From positions 372,001 to 436,000 of the forward strand of contig JACRCQ010000030.1 of the NCBI GenBank assembly GCA_016218915.1: a stretch of DNA of 64,000 bases, written 5' to 3'. Shown piece after piece: positions 42,798 to 53,439 of the stretch. The first letter of the stretch is position 1; the number at the start of each line of letters is the position of its first letter. This DNA is from Deltaproteobacteria bacterium (GTDB taxonomy: Bacteria; Myxococcota_A; Polyangia; Polyangiales; Polyangiaceae). Both the position numbers and the translations under genes were made by a program. Under the pieces are notes generated by a model. It was not told the DNA's origin. It saw nothing but the letters and a program-made list of their open reading frames with translations, and ran no database searches.

Positions 42798-44663
42798 TCA
42801 TGACGATCGCACGGGTATGCCTTCAGCACCAAGGCTGAGCTGCGGCTTTCGAATGAACGCCCAAAGGAACGCGGCAGTCCAGGCCACGTACACCGCTGAC
42901 ATCACCGTGAACTTGTCGTCGATGAAGTAGAACTGGACCGTCAGCAGCTGGCTCAACGCCCCGAGCCCGATGACCGCGATCTCCATGGAGTACTTGGACC
43001 TGCCGAACGCTGCGATCGCGTCGTGGTACACGTAGTAGATCACGCCCCCGGCTCCGAGTACCAACGCTATGGCCAAGGAATCCTTCATGCTCCTTGCCAG
43101 AACGTTCGCCACCAGGAAGAGCAGGGTCCCGTAGAAGACGCTGACCAGCCCTTGCCCCATGGAAGGTCTGAGCCGCGTCAGCAGCGCGGCCAGGATCCAG
43201 ATCGAATAGTAGTAGCAGGTCGCCTCCACCAGGCTGACCACCAGGATCAGCGACAGCGCCATCGCCACCCAGATCGAGCGGATTCTCCAGCATGCCAGCG
43301 CAAGCATCCCCGCGAATGCCGCGATCACGCCCCAGTAGACGAACTGGTACTTGTGGAACCGCACGCGGCGGTCTTCCTTCCAGCGCTCGAACGGGTCGAG
43401 CAGACGATTGTCGCGCGAGTACTTCATGCGCCCGGACGGCGAGGTCGCGATCACCGTCTTGAGCCCCATGTGGTTGGTCAGCGGCGTGTTGTTGTGTACC
43501 GAGATGTGGTGCGTGAATTCCTTCCACGCCGTCATCCCGTCGGCTACATGCAGGCTCCAGGGGAAGAGGATCGCGAGCGCCACCACGCCGCCTGCGATCA
43601 GGCGTGCATGCCGCATCCACACCTTGTCCCAAAGCTCTCTGAGCGACGGCTTGTCCGCATCCGGATTCGCCGATGCATCGCTGTAGGGAAGCGCTTTGAT
43701 CGTGCGTGGGTCCGCGGTCTCACCGCGCCTGGTGAAGTATCTCCAGATCGCAGCGAGCACGACGACCCCTGGGCCGCCCCAGAGCACGAGCGGGAACACA
43801 CGCAGCAGCCCCGCGTACATCAGGCAGAATCCGGCCCAGAACAGCCACTTCTTGCGCGCCAGGCAAGCGGCGAGCACAGCCAGGAAGAACCAGTCCTGCC
43901 TGAGGAACGCGCCGCCCGTCCAGTAGAACGGCGCAGGTTCCTGTATTCCCCAGAAGATCACCCCCACCAGCAGGATGCGCCAGCCGAACGCCCAGCCGAT
44001 CGCAATGAACATCAACGCGGTCAGCGTCACGTCGATCGCGGCGAGCTGCTTGAAGAACCCGTCGTTCGCAGGCTGGATCAAGGAGAAGTAGTGTCCTGCG
44101 ATGGTCCAGACCGGCGGCGGGTTGTAGCCGTGGTCCTTCTGCATGTCGTTCCACCACGAGCCATTGCCTGCAGCGTTTCTGAACCAGATGAGATCCGACT
44201 TGAAGGACTCCCACTTCTCGGGCGTGAAGTGGTCCTTGCACTGCTCGGGGTGCGCCAGGTACTCGCTCGATGGAACGAGGGTATTGACGCGCAGGTCGCG
44301 TAGCTTGCGGTGCTTGACGACCTTGAGGTTGCCGGTTTCGGCGTCGGCGATCGCCGCGCAGACGTAGATGCGCTCGTAGCTGAGCTCCTTCGCGTACTTG
44401 GAGCCCATGTAGTAGTGGAACAGCTCCCAGCGGTGGTAGTAGCCCTTGTACGAGAGATGGAAGAACTGGAAGAAGCAGGCGATGGCAGCGACAGCAAGCA
44501 CGGCACCGACGATCTGCTTGACCCGGGTCGGAATGGGCTTTTCTGCCTGCGCTTCGTAGTAGATCAGCAGGCAAGCAGCGATACCCACAGCGGCCTTGAT
44601 CCCGCTCAGGTAGTTCTGCTGCGTCATCTTCGTGAGTAGCTGGCTCAGCTGGGTCAAATCCAT
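42798..44663 (-). CDS. Polytopic membrane protein, function unknown (621 aa)
   Basis: ATG 44663 gives MDLTQLSQLLTKMTQQN and then the first helix. The open frame extends to 44972, but that part is antisense to the L,D-transpeptidase gene start and has no membrane pattern. There are about ten hydrophobic segments; a large loop after the second (about residues 65-165) contains three Cys and a YNPPPVWTIAGHYF motif. Other notable segments are PAPFYWTGGAFLRQDWF and a terminal VMSAVYVAWTAAFLWAFIRK. The overall layout resembles GT-C/mannosyltransferase-like membrane proteins (GT87-like), but no family match is certain. It is 15 bases upstream of pgsA and may be co-transcribed. Confidence 0.7.
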   Translation of the reverse strand: MDLTQLSQLLTKMTQQNYLSGIKAAVGIAACLLIYYEAQAEKPIPTRVKQIVGAVLAVAAIACFFQFFHLSYKGYYHRWELFHYYMGSKYAKELSYERIYVCAAIADAETGNLKVVKHRKLRDLRVNTLVPSSEYLAHPEQCKDHFTPEKWESFKSDLIWFRNAAGNGSWWNDMQKDHGYNPPPVWTIAGHYFSLIQPANDGFFKQLAAIDVTLTALMFIAIGWAFGWRILLVGVIFWGIQEPAPFYWTGGAFLRQDWFFLAVLAACLARKKWLFWAGFCLMYAGLLRVFPLVLWGGPGVVVLAAIWRYFTRRGETADPRTIKALPYSDASANPDADKPSLRELWDKVWMRHARLIAGGVVALAILFPWSLHVADGMTAWKEFTHHISVHNNTPLTNHMGLKTVIATSPSGRMKYSRDNRLLDPFERWKEDRRVRFHKYQFVYWGVIAAFAGMLALACWRIRSIWVAMALSLILVVSLVEATCYYYSIWILAALLTRLRPSMGQGLVSVFYGTLLFLVANVLARSMKDSLAIALVLGAGGVIYYVYHDAIAAFGRSKYSMEIAVIGLGALSQLLTVQFYFIDDKFTVMSAVYVAWTAAFLWAFIRKPQLSLGAEGIPVRSS

Positions 44664-44805
44664 GTCGGCTGGGTCCCGTAAAGGTGCGCCACCATAGCGC
44701 GTCTCGCCGCTCTTGTGTGCTCTGACCCGCCGCTGCAACCACGCGATCGGCAAGAACTTGCCATCTTTCTCCAAATTCGGTCTGAAGGAGCTGGCGGCCT
44801 GATCC

Positions 44806-46515
44806 ATGACCGGCGCCGCCCGCTTCGCCACCATGACCACTCCTCTCGCCACCCAACGGCAATCCTCTCTGCGCTCCAGGCGCTGTGGGACCGCTTTGGC
44901 TTTTGTGGCGGTCGCCGTGTTGTCGATCGAAGGGCTCGCGGCGTGCCGTCGCGCTGACGCCCAGAACACCAAGGCCGAGCCGAGCGCCGCAGCGTCCGGT
45001 CCCGGCTTGTCGTCCGCAAGCGCCGGCCCCGTCGATTCTTCCGGCGTGCCTGTCTACGAAGAAGGCGCAGAGCCTCCGATCGTTGCCCTCTCCGGCAAGT
45101 CGGGCAAGCGCGACAAGCCCCAGACCAGCTCCAAGCGCATCGGCGCACTCGCCATGCTCACCGAGATTCGCCAGAACCCGTCGCCCACGGCACGGCTCCT
45201 CGGCTACCTGCGCGCGGGCGGAACGGCAGAGGTTGGGGACGCGCCTGCGGGACGAGAAGGTTGTCCTGGGGGCTGGTATCGAATCCAGCCATTCGGATTC
45301 GTCTGCAATGGTTCGACTGCCACGCTCGACATGAACCACGACGTGATCAAGGCGCTGTCCCGTCGCCCTGATACCGAGGCCACGCTGCCGTACATGTATG
45401 GGATCGTTCGGAAGCCCGGGCCGATCTATGCGGTGCTTCCGACCCGAGAGCAGGCGCAGGGCACCGAGTCAAATCTCGCGAAACACCTGGACAAGTGGCT
45501 CCACTCGGACGACGAGAACGGCGCAGGCTTCCGCGCAGACTACTGGCTGCGCTGGAAGGATCCGAGCAAGGTCCCGTCGCCGCTCGAGGCATGGGAGCAG
45601 AAGCGCACAGACGACCTCCCGCCCTTCCTGCAGCTGGGCAAGTTCTTTCCGGGCAATCTGTCCGGGCTGGTCAAGGACAAGTCGACGATCGCGGTCGGGC
45701 AGGCCAAGCATCACAACGGCTTTGCGATCTTCGATACGCTGCTGGCCGAGGGGCGCAGGTATGCGATCACCACCGAGCTGGTAGCAGTACCGGTCGATCG
45801 CCTCCGCCCGATCGAGGGGTCGCGCTTCCACGGCTACCAGATCCCCGAAGAGATCGACTTTCCCTTTGCGCTCATCCGCGTCGAAGGGGTCTGGGGCTTC
45901 AAGAGCGAGAAAGGGAAGCTGGTCAAGGCCAAGGAGCTGCCCCGACGCTCAGCGGTCAAGCTCACGGGCAAGCAGAACTTCTTCAACGGCAAGCTTCACT
46001 TCGAGACCGCAGACGGGCTCTGGGTCTTGGATCGCGAGGCTTCACGGCTCGATCCAGCCAAGCGCATGCCAGCTTGGGGCAAGAACGGCGAACGCTGGAT
46101 GGACATCAACGTCACCAAGCAGACGCTCGTCGCCTATGAGGGAACCAAGCCTGTTTTTGCAACGCTGGTCTCCACGGGCGAAGCGGGGCTGGGAGATCCG
46201 GAGAAGACCAAGTCGACCAAGCGGGGCATCTTCCGCATCCACACCAAGCACATCAGCGCCACGATGAACTCCGACGTCACGGGCGAGGAGTTCGAGCTGC
46301 AGGACATCCCGTACGTGCAGTACTTCGAGAGCGGGTACGCGCTTCACGCTGCGTACTGGCACGATGACTTTGGAAAGCCGCGCAGCCACGGGTGCATCAA
46401 TCTGGCGCCGGAAGACGCGCGCAGGCTGTTCTTCTGGACCGAGCCCAAGGTCCCACCCGGGTGGCACAGCGTGCTCCGGCCGTTGACCGGCTCCGTGTTG
46501 TTCGTGCACCCCTGA
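44806..46515 (+). CDS. L,D-transpeptidase (YkuD domain) lipoprotein
   Basis: This is a 569-residue protein. The leader ends LSIEGLAAC, a good lipobox, so it is probably membrane-anchored on the outer side. A large N-terminal region (about 60-380) has SH3-like stretches (TARLLGYLRAG, GWYRIQPFGFVC). The YkuD catalytic domain lies at about 430-569, with HAAYWHDDFG and SHGCINL holding the catalytic His and Cys (Cys near 530). Such enzymes cross-link peptidoglycan 3-3 or attach proteins to it. ATG 44833 is an alternative start that still gives a full leader. It is divergent from the membrane protein gene at 44663 and convergent with the lipoprotein at 46538. Confidence 0.9.
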   Translation: MTGAARFATMTTPLATQRQSSLRSRRCGTALAFVAVAVLSIEGLAACRRADAQNTKAEPSAAASGPGLSSASAGPVDSSGVPVYEEGAEPPIVALSGKSGKRDKPQTSSKRIGALAMLTEIRQNPSPTARLLGYLRAGGTAEVGDAPAGREGCPGGWYRIQPFGFVCNGSTATLDMNHDVIKALSRRPDTEATLPYMYGIVRKPGPIYAVLPTREQAQGTESNLAKHLDKWLHSDDENGAGFRADYWLRWKDPSKVPSPLEAWEQKRTDDLPPFLQLGKFFPGNLSGLVKDKSTIAVGQAKHHNGFAIFDTLLAEGRRYAITTELVAVPVDRLRPIEGSRFHGYQIPEEIDFPFALIRVEGVWGFKSEKGKLVKAKELPRRSAVKLTGKQNFFNGKLHFETADGLWVLDREASRLDPAKRMPAWGKNGERWMDINVTKQTLVAYEGTKPVFATLVSTGEAGLGDPEKTKSTKRGIFRIHTKHISATMNSDVTGEEFELQDIPYVQYFESGYALHAAYWHDDFGKPRSHGCINLAPEDARRLFFWTEPKVPPGWHSVLRPLTGSVLFVHP

Positions 46516-46537
46516 GCAACGCGCTGCACTGGGAACG

Positions 46538-47032
46538 CTACTGATCCGAAGCTGCGTCCGTGCCCGCATCGGCGTCGCATGATTGTCCCGGTGCAATGGC
46601 GCGGACCTTGACCTCGGCCCGTAGCAACCCGCCGTCCTCACCCTTGCCAACCACTTCGTCGTCGTCTCGCAGCTCGATCCGGACCGTGTGGTCCCCCACC
46701 GTGAGCGGCACGTCGATCACCAGTGCCGAGGCCTCTGCCACGCGCACGTCGTCGGCAAATGCAACGACGTGCCCGCATTGCAGGTAGGCCCCGCAGTAGC
46801 CGATGGGGCGCATCGTCCAGTTTTTGGTCTTGATCGTGACGCGAAGCGCGGTCTGCTCGCCGCTTGCGAGCACGACGCAATCCCCGTCGTTCGGCGACAC
46901 GATCGACAGGGTGGGTGGGCCTTGAGGGGCGATGATCGCCGAGCTGGCGTCGTCGCCTGACGTGCACGCAGGCAACGTGCATGCAGCTGCTGCCAGAGCG
47001 ACGACGAGGGTGGAGCGCAGGAGGTGGTTCAT
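46538..47032 (-). CDS. Small lipoprotein coupled to glycogen phosphorylase gene
   Basis: The product has 164 residues from ATG 47032, which overlaps the stop of the phosphorylase gene (ATGA). The leader (MNHLLRSTLVVALAAAACTL then PAC) ends in a lipobox-like LPAC. The mature part (PTLSIVSPNDGDCVVLASGE, then VTIKTKNW and LTVGDHTVRIEL) looks like a single Ig-like beta domain with four Cys, and ends Asp/Ala-rich. Function unknown. Coupling to a cytoplasmic phosphorylase is odd, and is probably operon packing more than a shared task. Confidence 0.75.
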   Translation of the reverse strand: MNHLLRSTLVVALAAAACTLPACTSGDDASSAIIAPQGPPTLSIVSPNDGDCVVLASGEQTALRVTIKTKNWTMRPIGYCGAYLQCGHVVAFADDVRVAEASALVIDVPLTVGDHTVRIELRDDDEVVGKGEDGGLLRAEVKVRAIAPGQSCDADAGTDAASDQ

Positions 47033-49578
47033 GCCCAATGGATCAGCGACATCTCGAAGGGATTGGACATCATCGGATGCCTGGGCACGACGCGCAATGC
47101 GTATGCATGGGAGCCGCTCTGCTTGGAGCTGATGGCCCCTTCGAAGCGGTACCGGTTGTCACCGACCTGCCCTGTGCAGCTCATGGCCGAGCAGTCTCCT
47201 CTGGGGATCTCCTGTCCCCCCTCGAGATGGCCGTAGTACAGCTCCACGCGCACATCATCCGGAGTCAGCCCGCCCAGCGTCAACGTGGCTTGCACGTGAA
47301 GCGGCGTGTTCACAGGCACTTCGCTCGCGTCCTTCTCCGCGATCTCGACCACGCGGATCCCATCCCATGCGGCGCGCACGCGGTGCTTCCAGTCCTTGAT
47401 GTCCCGGGCTCCCTGCAATCGATCCGCGCTCAGCGCCTTCCACTTGGCGATCGCCGGGATGTAGATCTGATTGACGTACTCGCGCGTCATGCGGACCGTG
47501 TTGAAGGTCGAGCCTGCCACGGCCATGCTGCGCTTCATCATCGAGACCCAGCGACGCGGGACCTTGTCGCGGCCTCGCTCGTAGAACGTGGGAACGATCT
47601 CCCCTTCGAGCAGCTGGTAGAGCGCTTGCGCCTCCACCGTGTCGCCGTACTCGGTGTCCTCGTACTCCTCGCCACGTCCGATGGCCCAGCCGATCTCGGG
47701 GCTCCAGGCCTCTGCCCACCATCCATCGAGCACGCTCGCATTGAGCACGCCGTTGAAAGCGACCTTCATCCCGCTGGTCCCGGAGGCTTCATGCGGACGC
47801 CGTGGCGTGTTCAGCCAGACGTCGACTCCTGAGACGAGCCGGCGCGCAATGCCCATGTCGTAGTCTTCCACGAACACGATGCGCCCGCGGAAGGCAGGCA
47901 GACGCGATGCGTGGACGATCTGACGGATCAGGTCCTTGCCCTTCTCGTCGTGCGGGTGGGCCTTGCCCGCGAACACGAACTGCACCGGGCGATCGTTGTC
48001 GCACAGCAGGCGTTCGAGACGCTCCAAGTCGCGCATCAGGAGGGTGGCCCGCTTGTAGGTCGCGAATCTGCGCGCGAATCCGATCGTGAGCGCCTCCGGA
48101 TCCAGGGCCTCGGAGGCGAACTGCTGCTCGGCCTTGCTCATGCCTTTGCGCTCGGCGGCTTGCACCAGCCGGTTGCGGCAGTACCGGATCATCCGCATGC
48201 GTCGTCGCTGGTGCGCCTGCCACAGCTCCGCATCTGGGATCTGCTCGGTGCGATCCCACATCTTGCGATCGTCGGCTTCCTCGCGCCATCGCGAGCCGAG
48301 GTAGCGTGACACCAGCTCGCTGACCTCGGCCGAGGTCCAGGAACCGGCATGCACGCCGTTGGTCACGTAGCCGATCGGGATCTCGTGGACCGGTACGCCC
48401 GGCCACAGGTGCGTCCACATCTTGCGCGACACTTCGCCATGCAGCTCGCTGACCGCGTTGTGCCAGCGAGAAAGCCGGATCGCCAGGACCGGCATGGAGA
48501 ACTTCGGGTCCTCGCCGCCGGAGTTGCCGAGGGCAAGCAGCTGGTCCACGGAAACGCCCAGCTCTTCGGCGAAAGGTTGCAGGTAGCGGGCTACCAGCTT
48601 CTCGTCGAACTGGTCGAGCCCTGCCGGCACCGGCGTGTGCGTGGTGAAGGCGTTGCTCGCGGAGCTGGCTTCGCGCGCCACATCGAACGACACGCCCTGA
48701 TCCTTCATCAGCCGCAGGATTCTCTCGATGCCGAGGAAGGCCGAGTGGCCTTCGTTCATGTGGCACACGGTCGGGACCATGCCGAGCGCGGTGAGCATGC
48801 GTATGCCGCCCACGCCCAGGAGGATCTCCTGGCGCACGCGATGATCGTTGTCCCCACCGTACAGCGCGTTGGTGATCAGCCGATCCTCGGGCAGGTTTGC
48901 AGGGAGGTTCGTGTCGAGCAGCAGCAGCGGCACGCGCCCTACCTGGACCTTCCAGGCCTGGGCTTTGACCACGCGTCCGGGGTAGGGGACTTCGATCAGC
49001 AGACGCTGGCCTTGTTGATCGAGCACCGGGGTGACCGGCAGATCGGCCCAGTCGTTGAGCGGGTAGCGCTCCATCTGCCAGCCGTCGTCGTTGAGCACCT
49101 GGCGGAAGTACCCCTCGGCGTAGGCGATACCGACGCCCACCATCGGGATGTCGAGGTCGCTTGCGGTCTTGAGGGTATCTCCCGCGAGCACGCCCAGGCC
49201 GCCCGAGTAGACCGGCACGCACTCGTGCAGGCCGAACTCCATCGAGAAGTACGCCACCAGCTCGTGGCGCATGTCCGGATGCTCGGTACGGAACCAGCCT
49301 TCGCGTCCCATGTACCGCTCGTAGGCGTTGTACCGGGCCTCGAGAGCGGTCAGGAATGCATCGTCCTTGGCGAAGTCGTCCAGCCGCTCCTGCGGGATCC
49401 TGGCCAGCAGAGAGACCGGATTCTGGTGGAGCTTCTCCCAGAGATCAGGGTCGAGGAGCTCGAAGAGCTCGCGTGCATCGTGGTTCCACGTCCACCAGAG
49501 GTTGTAGGCGAGCGTGCGCAGACGCTCCAGCTGCTGAGGAAGCCGCGGGACCACTGTGAATCGGCGTAGGGTCGGCAT
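47029..49578 (-). CDS. glgP: Alpha-glucan phosphorylase (GlgP family)
   Basis: This 849-residue protein releases glucose-1-phosphate from glycogen-type glucans using pyridoxal phosphate. The opening (LAYNLWWTWNHDARELFELL) and YFSMEFGLHECVPVYSGGLG are typical of the alpha-glucan phosphorylase subfamily that has an extra N-terminal domain and differs from classic GlgP. The PLP-lysine motif GTSGMKVAFNG lies near residue 600, and RFATYKRATLLMRDLERL and VFAGKAHPHDEKGK are further family blocks. The last 100 residues (VQATLTLGGLTPDDVRVELY) add a C-terminal beta domain, as is common in the subfamily. It ends in a 4-base overlap with a lipoprotein gene. Confidence 0.95.
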   Translation of the reverse strand: MPTLRRFTVVPRLPQQLERLRTLAYNLWWTWNHDARELFELLDPDLWEKLHQNPVSLLARIPQERLDDFAKDDAFLTALEARYNAYERYMGREGWFRTEHPDMRHELVAYFSMEFGLHECVPVYSGGLGVLAGDTLKTASDLDIPMVGVGIAYAEGYFRQVLNDDGWQMERYPLNDWADLPVTPVLDQQGQRLLIEVPYPGRVVKAQAWKVQVGRVPLLLLDTNLPANLPEDRLITNALYGGDNDHRVRQEILLGVGGIRMLTALGMVPTVCHMNEGHSAFLGIERILRLMKDQGVSFDVAREASSASNAFTTHTPVPAGLDQFDEKLVARYLQPFAEELGVSVDQLLALGNSGGEDPKFSMPVLAIRLSRWHNAVSELHGEVSRKMWTHLWPGVPVHEIPIGYVTNGVHAGSWTSAEVSELVSRYLGSRWREEADDRKMWDRTEQIPDAELWQAHQRRRMRMIRYCRNRLVQAAERKGMSKAEQQFASEALDPEALTIGFARRFATYKRATLLMRDLERLERLLCDNDRPVQFVFAGKAHPHDEKGKDLIRQIVHASRLPAFRGRIVFVEDYDMGIARRLVSGVDVWLNTPRRPHEASGTSGMKVAFNGVLNASVLDGWWAEAWSPEIGWAIGRGEEYEDTEYGDTVEAQALYQLLEGEIVPTFYERGRDKVPRRWVSMMKRSMAVAGSTFNTVRMTREYVNQIYIPAIAKWKALSADRLQGARDIKDWKHRVRAAWDGIRVVEIAEKDASEVPVNTPLHVQATLTLGGLTPDDVRVELYYGHLEGGQEIPRGDCSAMSCTGQVGDNRYRFEGAISSKQSGSHAYALRVVPRHPMMSNPFEMSLIHWA

Positions 49579-49646
49579 GGCGGCGCAGCATAGTCGGAAC
49601 CGCCGCGCAGGAAAGTCCGATCGGACGTCTCACTGCAAAGGAATTC

Positions 49647-52600
49647 TCACGCCACGGCTTCGGAGATCGGGTGCTGGGAACGGGTCTGCGCGGCCTGGTT
49701 GACCTTGACGCTCACGACCCTTGAAACGCCGAGCTCCTGCATCGTGACGCCGTAGAGAACATCGACCATTTGCATGGTGCGCTTGACGTGCGTGATGATG
49801 ATGAACTGCGACCGGTCGGTCATGCCGCGGATTGCATCGGCAAAACGCCCGACATTCGCCTCGTCCAGCGGCGCATCCACCTCGTCGAGCACGCAGAATG
49901 GCGAAGGCTTGTGCTGGAAGATCGCGAAGATCAGGGACACCGCGGTCAGGGCCTTCTCGCCGCCGCTCAGCAGATCGATCGAGCAGACCTTCTTGCCCGG
50001 CGGCTGGGCCTGGATCTCGACCCCTGTCTCCAGCAGATCCTCGGGGTTCGTCAGGACCAGCTGCGCCTTGCCGCCCTTGAACATCTTCGGGAAGATCGAC
50101 GAGAACTGGGCGTTGACGCTGTCGAAGGTCTCACGGAACAGACGCTTGGACTCGCGGTTCATCTGCTGGATCGCGTGCTCCAGGTCTGCCAGCGCCTTCT
50201 CGAGATCCGCCTTCTGCGTCGTGTAGAACTCGAAGCGCTCCGCTGTTCTCTCGTACTCCGACATGGCGTCGAGATTCACCGGCCCCATGCGATCGATCAG
50301 GTTGTTGAGCTCCACGATGCGCGCGTGGTGCTCGTCGTCGGTCGGCGGACGCAGGTGGTAGTCGCCCACCACCCGATCGAGCCTCAGTCCACGGAACTTC
50401 TCCGCGATCGCAGCCATCAGGTGATCGCGCTCCAGCGTGAGCCGCTGCAATCCCATCTCGTGGCCGCGTGCTTCGTTGGCGACGTCCTCCAGCTCGCCGC
50501 GCAGCAGCTTGATCTCTGCCTCGAAGACTCCGAGCGTGTTGCGCACGTCGTCGAGCGCCTTGCGACGGCTGTCGAACTCGCTTCGCGCTTCGGTCGCTGC
50601 GGACACCGCGATGTGCAAGCGCTCGCGAAGCTGGAGCATCGACGCAGCGATCTCGCCCTGGACCCGCGCTGCCTCGATGGCATCGCTCTCCAGCTGCTCG
50701 GCCCGATCGCGCAGCTCGTCGATCGATCGGCCGAGCCGCTCCACGGTCTGTCGCGTCGAGGTGGACTGCTGACGCACGGTCGCAAATGCGATCTTGCGCT
50801 CGGTGCAGACCGCGACCTGCTCGCCCACACGCTCGGCGATCTCGGTGGCCAGCTGCTCGAACTTGGTGAGCTCCTCGGTAGCGCGGGCAGCCTCGGCCTG
50901 CGCGCGATCGAACATCTGCTGCGCCTGCTCCTGCTCGAATCCGGCTTCATCCAGCGCGACGTCGAGCTCCTCGGACTCCCTGGCGATCTCGGACAGGCGG
51001 CTTCTCACCGTGGTGAGCTGATCCGAGATCCTCTTGAGCTCGTGGTCAGCGTTGACCTTCTCGATCTGGACCTCGCGCTCGAACGTGCGCGCGCGATCCA
51101 GCTCCTGGCCGCGCTCGGTCATGCGCGTGCGCAGCTCCGTGTGCGTGGCGAGGCAGCCTTCGACCAGGGACTCGGACTCGGCGACCGCTGCCCGCAGCTC
51201 GCGAAGCTGGCGCTTCTGCTGCAGAAGCGCAGCTGCTACCGCATCACCGGCGCCACCGCTGACTCGCCCGTCCGGCTGGAAGACCGTGCCCGTCAGCGTC
51301 ACGAGCACCTCGGTCACACCTTCGGCGCGAAGCCGGAGCGCTACCTCGTCGTTGTCCACGACGACCGCTTCGCCTGCGAGCATCCGGATGACCGGCTCGT
51401 GCTCCTGGGCGAAGGTGAGGAAGTCCACGATGCGACCCACGACTCCCGGGCCGGAGACTTCGCAGCGCGACATGCCTGCGACGAAAGGCGGGAATGCGGG
51501 CACGAGCGTGGCACGACCAGCCTTCTTGTCGGCCAGGCGCTGCAACACCTCAGGCGCGCGGGCGCTGTCGCGGATCAGCACGTATTGAAGGCGATCACCC
51601 AACAGGCCGGCAAAGGCGTGGATCAGCTCCTCGGGCGCTTCCACCACGTCGGCCACGAGCCCGATCACCGCCTCGTGGCGCATGTCGATGAGCGCCCGGG
51701 GTCCGGTGCCGACGCCTTCCAGGCGCGCATGGACTTCTTCGAGGGCGCGCAGCCGCCCGCGACGAGCGCTCAGCTCGTTGCGCGCAGCCTCCAGCTCGCG
51801 CTCGCGACCCACGATCGACTCGCGCAGCTCGCGCATCTCCGAGCCGAGGGTCTCGACCTGCTCCGTGGCGCTCCGCTGGTCCTCGTCGAGCAGCTTGCAG
51901 CGCTGGTCCGTCAGGACGCGCTTGCGCTCGGCTTCGTCGAAGTCCTCGGTGAACCGCTGGGAGTCGATCGCGAGGCGCTCGCGACGCAGCTTCATTTCCG
52001 AGAAGCGACGCTCGAACCCGCTCAGGCGCTCCTGCGCAGCGGCCGCTGCTGCCGTGCTGTTGGCAAAGGTCTCGCGCAGCGTGCCCGCGTTCTGGTTGAT
52101 CTCGCGCTGCTGGGCTTCGAGATCCGCGAGCCGGGTCTCTTCAATCCGGAGCTTCTCGCTCTCGGTGCTCTCCTGGGTCTCGAGGCTGAGGAGCCCTGCG
52201 CGTACGGTCTCGATCTCGGCTTGCAGGGCGGCGCGGTTGGCCTGCACCTTGGTCGCTTCCTCGGACGAGACCTTCTCGCGCTCCGCGGTCATCTGCAGTC
52301 GGTCGCGCGCACGCGACATCTCGGCTTCGCAGGTCCGGACCTCGTTGTCCGCGAGAAACGCTGCATTCTGCCTGCGGTCGGTCTCCTGCTCGAGCTCGAA
52401 GGCCTCTGCGCGCGCAGCTTCCAGCGTCCCATCCCGCGCGTCGAGCTCCGCCCGCTTGCGCGTCGCCAGCTCGTCGGCCTGGGCCCAGGCCTCCTTTTCC
52501 ACCTTGTCGAGCGCGACCAGCTCCAGCAGCTTGTGGGAGGCTTCGTGCAGCACGAGGTCGTCGTGCTCCCGGCGGTAGTTCAGGTAGCGCTCGGCCTTGG

Positions 52601-53249
52601 AAGCCTGACGCTTGAGCGAGCCGAGGTTCCGCTCGATCTCGGAGACGATGTCGCCCACGCGCAGCAGGTTCTGGCGCGTGAGCTCCATCTTCTTTTCCGC
52701 TTGCTTCTTGCGGTGCTTGTACTTGGTGATGCCAGCGGCCTCTTCGATCAGGAGTCGACGCTCCTCAGGCTTGGAGGAGACGATCATGCCGATCTTGCCC
52801 TGCTCGACCACGGAATAGGCGCGGGTGCCGCAGCCGGTTCCGAGGAACAGATCGGTGACGTCCTTGAGGCGTACCTGAGTCTTGTTGATCAGGTATTCGC
52901 TGGTTCCGTCCCTGAACAGACGGCGAGTCACGGCGATCTCGGGATAGTCGCGGTACTCGATCGGCAGGCCAGCGGCCCGCTCCTGGTTGTCGTTGGCAAA
53001 GGTCAGGGTGACCTCGGCCAGGGTCATCCCCTGGCGGGACTCGGAGCCCGAGAAGATGACGTCGTCCATGGAACGACCGCGCAGCTGCTTGGGGGATTGC
53101 TCACCCATGCACCAGCGAAGGGCGTCGACGATGTTGGACTTGCCGCAGCCGTTGGGACCGACAATACCGACGATGTCGTGATCGAAATGGATCACGGTGC
53201 GGTCGCAGAAGGACTTGAAGCCGGAGATTTCGAGCTTCTTGATGTGCAT
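49647..53249 (-). CDS. smc: Chromosome segregation protein SMC
   Basis: The 1200-residue product has the standard length of bacterial SMC. The N-terminal head contains GPNGCGKS (31-38, Walker A). Long coiled coils (about 165-505 and 675-1010) flank a hinge at about 515-660 ([29 protein letters not shown]). The C-terminal head has [19 protein letters not shown] (ABC signature) and [15 protein letters not shown] (Walker B). It forms the condensin complex with ScpA and ScpB, whose genes are not in the window. It is divergent from the FmdB-like gene, 190 bases apart; that gap shows no clear promoter to me. The long open frame on the opposite strand is a shadow of this gene. Confidence 0.97.
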   Translation of the reverse strand: MHIKKLEISGFKSFCDRTVIHFDHDIVGIVGPNGCGKSNIVDALRWCMGEQSPKQLRGRSMDDVIFSGSESRQGMTLAEVTLTFANDNQERAAGLPIEYRDYPEIAVTRRLFRDGTSEYLINKTQVRLKDVTDLFLGTGCGTRAYSVVEQGKIGMIVSSKPEERRLLIEEAAGITKYKHRKKQAEKKMELTRQNLLRVGDIVSEIERNLGSLKRQASKAERYLNYRREHDDLVLHEASHKLLELVALDKVEKEAWAQADELATRKRAELDARDGTLEAARAEAFELEQETDRRQNAAFLADNEVRTCEAEMSRARDRLQMTAEREKVSSEEATKVQANRAALQAEIETVRAGLLSLETQESTESEKLRIEETRLADLEAQQREINQNAGTLRETFANSTAAAAAAQERLSGFERRFSEMKLRRERLAIDSQRFTEDFDEAERKRVLTDQRCKLLDEDQRSATEQVETLGSEMRELRESIVGRERELEAARNELSARRGRLRALEEVHARLEGVGTGPRALIDMRHEAVIGLVADVVEAPEELIHAFAGLLGDRLQYVLIRDSARAPEVLQRLADKKAGRATLVPAFPPFVAGMSRCEVSGPGVVGRIVDFLTFAQEHEPVIRMLAGEAVVVDNDEVALRLRAEGVTEVLVTLTGTVFQPDGRVSGGAGDAVAAALLQQKRQLRELRAAVAESESLVEGCLATHTELRTRMTERGQELDRARTFEREVQIEKVNADHELKRISDQLTTVRSRLSEIARESEELDVALDEAGFEQEQAQQMFDRAQAEAARATEELTKFEQLATEIAERVGEQVAVCTERKIAFATVRQQSTSTRQTVERLGRSIDELRDRAEQLESDAIEAARVQGEIAASMLQLRERLHIAVSAATEARSEFDSRRKALDDVRNTLGVFEAEIKLLRGELEDVANEARGHEMGLQRLTLERDHLMAAIAEKFRGLRLDRVVGDYHLRPPTDDEHHARIVELNNLIDRMGPVNLDAMSEYERTAERFEFYTTQKADLEKALADLEHAIQQMNRESKRLFRETFDSVNAQFSSIFPKMFKGGKAQLVLTNPEDLLETGVEIQAQPPGKKVCSIDLLSGGEKALTAVSLIFAIFQHKPSPFCVLDEVDAPLDEANVGRFADAIRGMTDRSQFIIITHVKRTMQMVDVLYGVTMQELGVSRVVSVKVNQAAQTRSQHPISEAVA

Positions 53250-53439
53250 GAGCCACCAGTGGTGAAACGACAGCCAACGCGATGCCTCGTCAGGGCACCG
53301 CTTGTATGGTCACGTATGCACTCGCTACCCGTTGTAGCGTCAGAAGGCAACGCCATACTGCTGCTTGACAAACGTCCCGCAGGATCACAATTTGCAAGGC
53401 TACACGCTGCGTAATGCCCCGTCGTTGAAAGCTGTCGCC

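Noticed and set aside
44664-44972. Upstream extension of the membrane protein frame at 42798
   Set aside because: It runs antisense into the L,D-transpeptidase gene and carries no membrane segment; ATG 44663 is adequate.
49615-49626. Perfect 12-base palindrome GTCCGATCGGAC between smc and glgP
   Set aside because: It is isolated, lacks a T-run or a second copy, and such short palindromes are common in GC-rich DNA.
49770-53414. Plus-strand open frame of 1214 codons opposite smc
   Set aside because: It is longer than smc but low in motifs, full of Leu/Arg/Gly/His as expected for the antisense frame of a high-GC gene, and smc has all its signatures.
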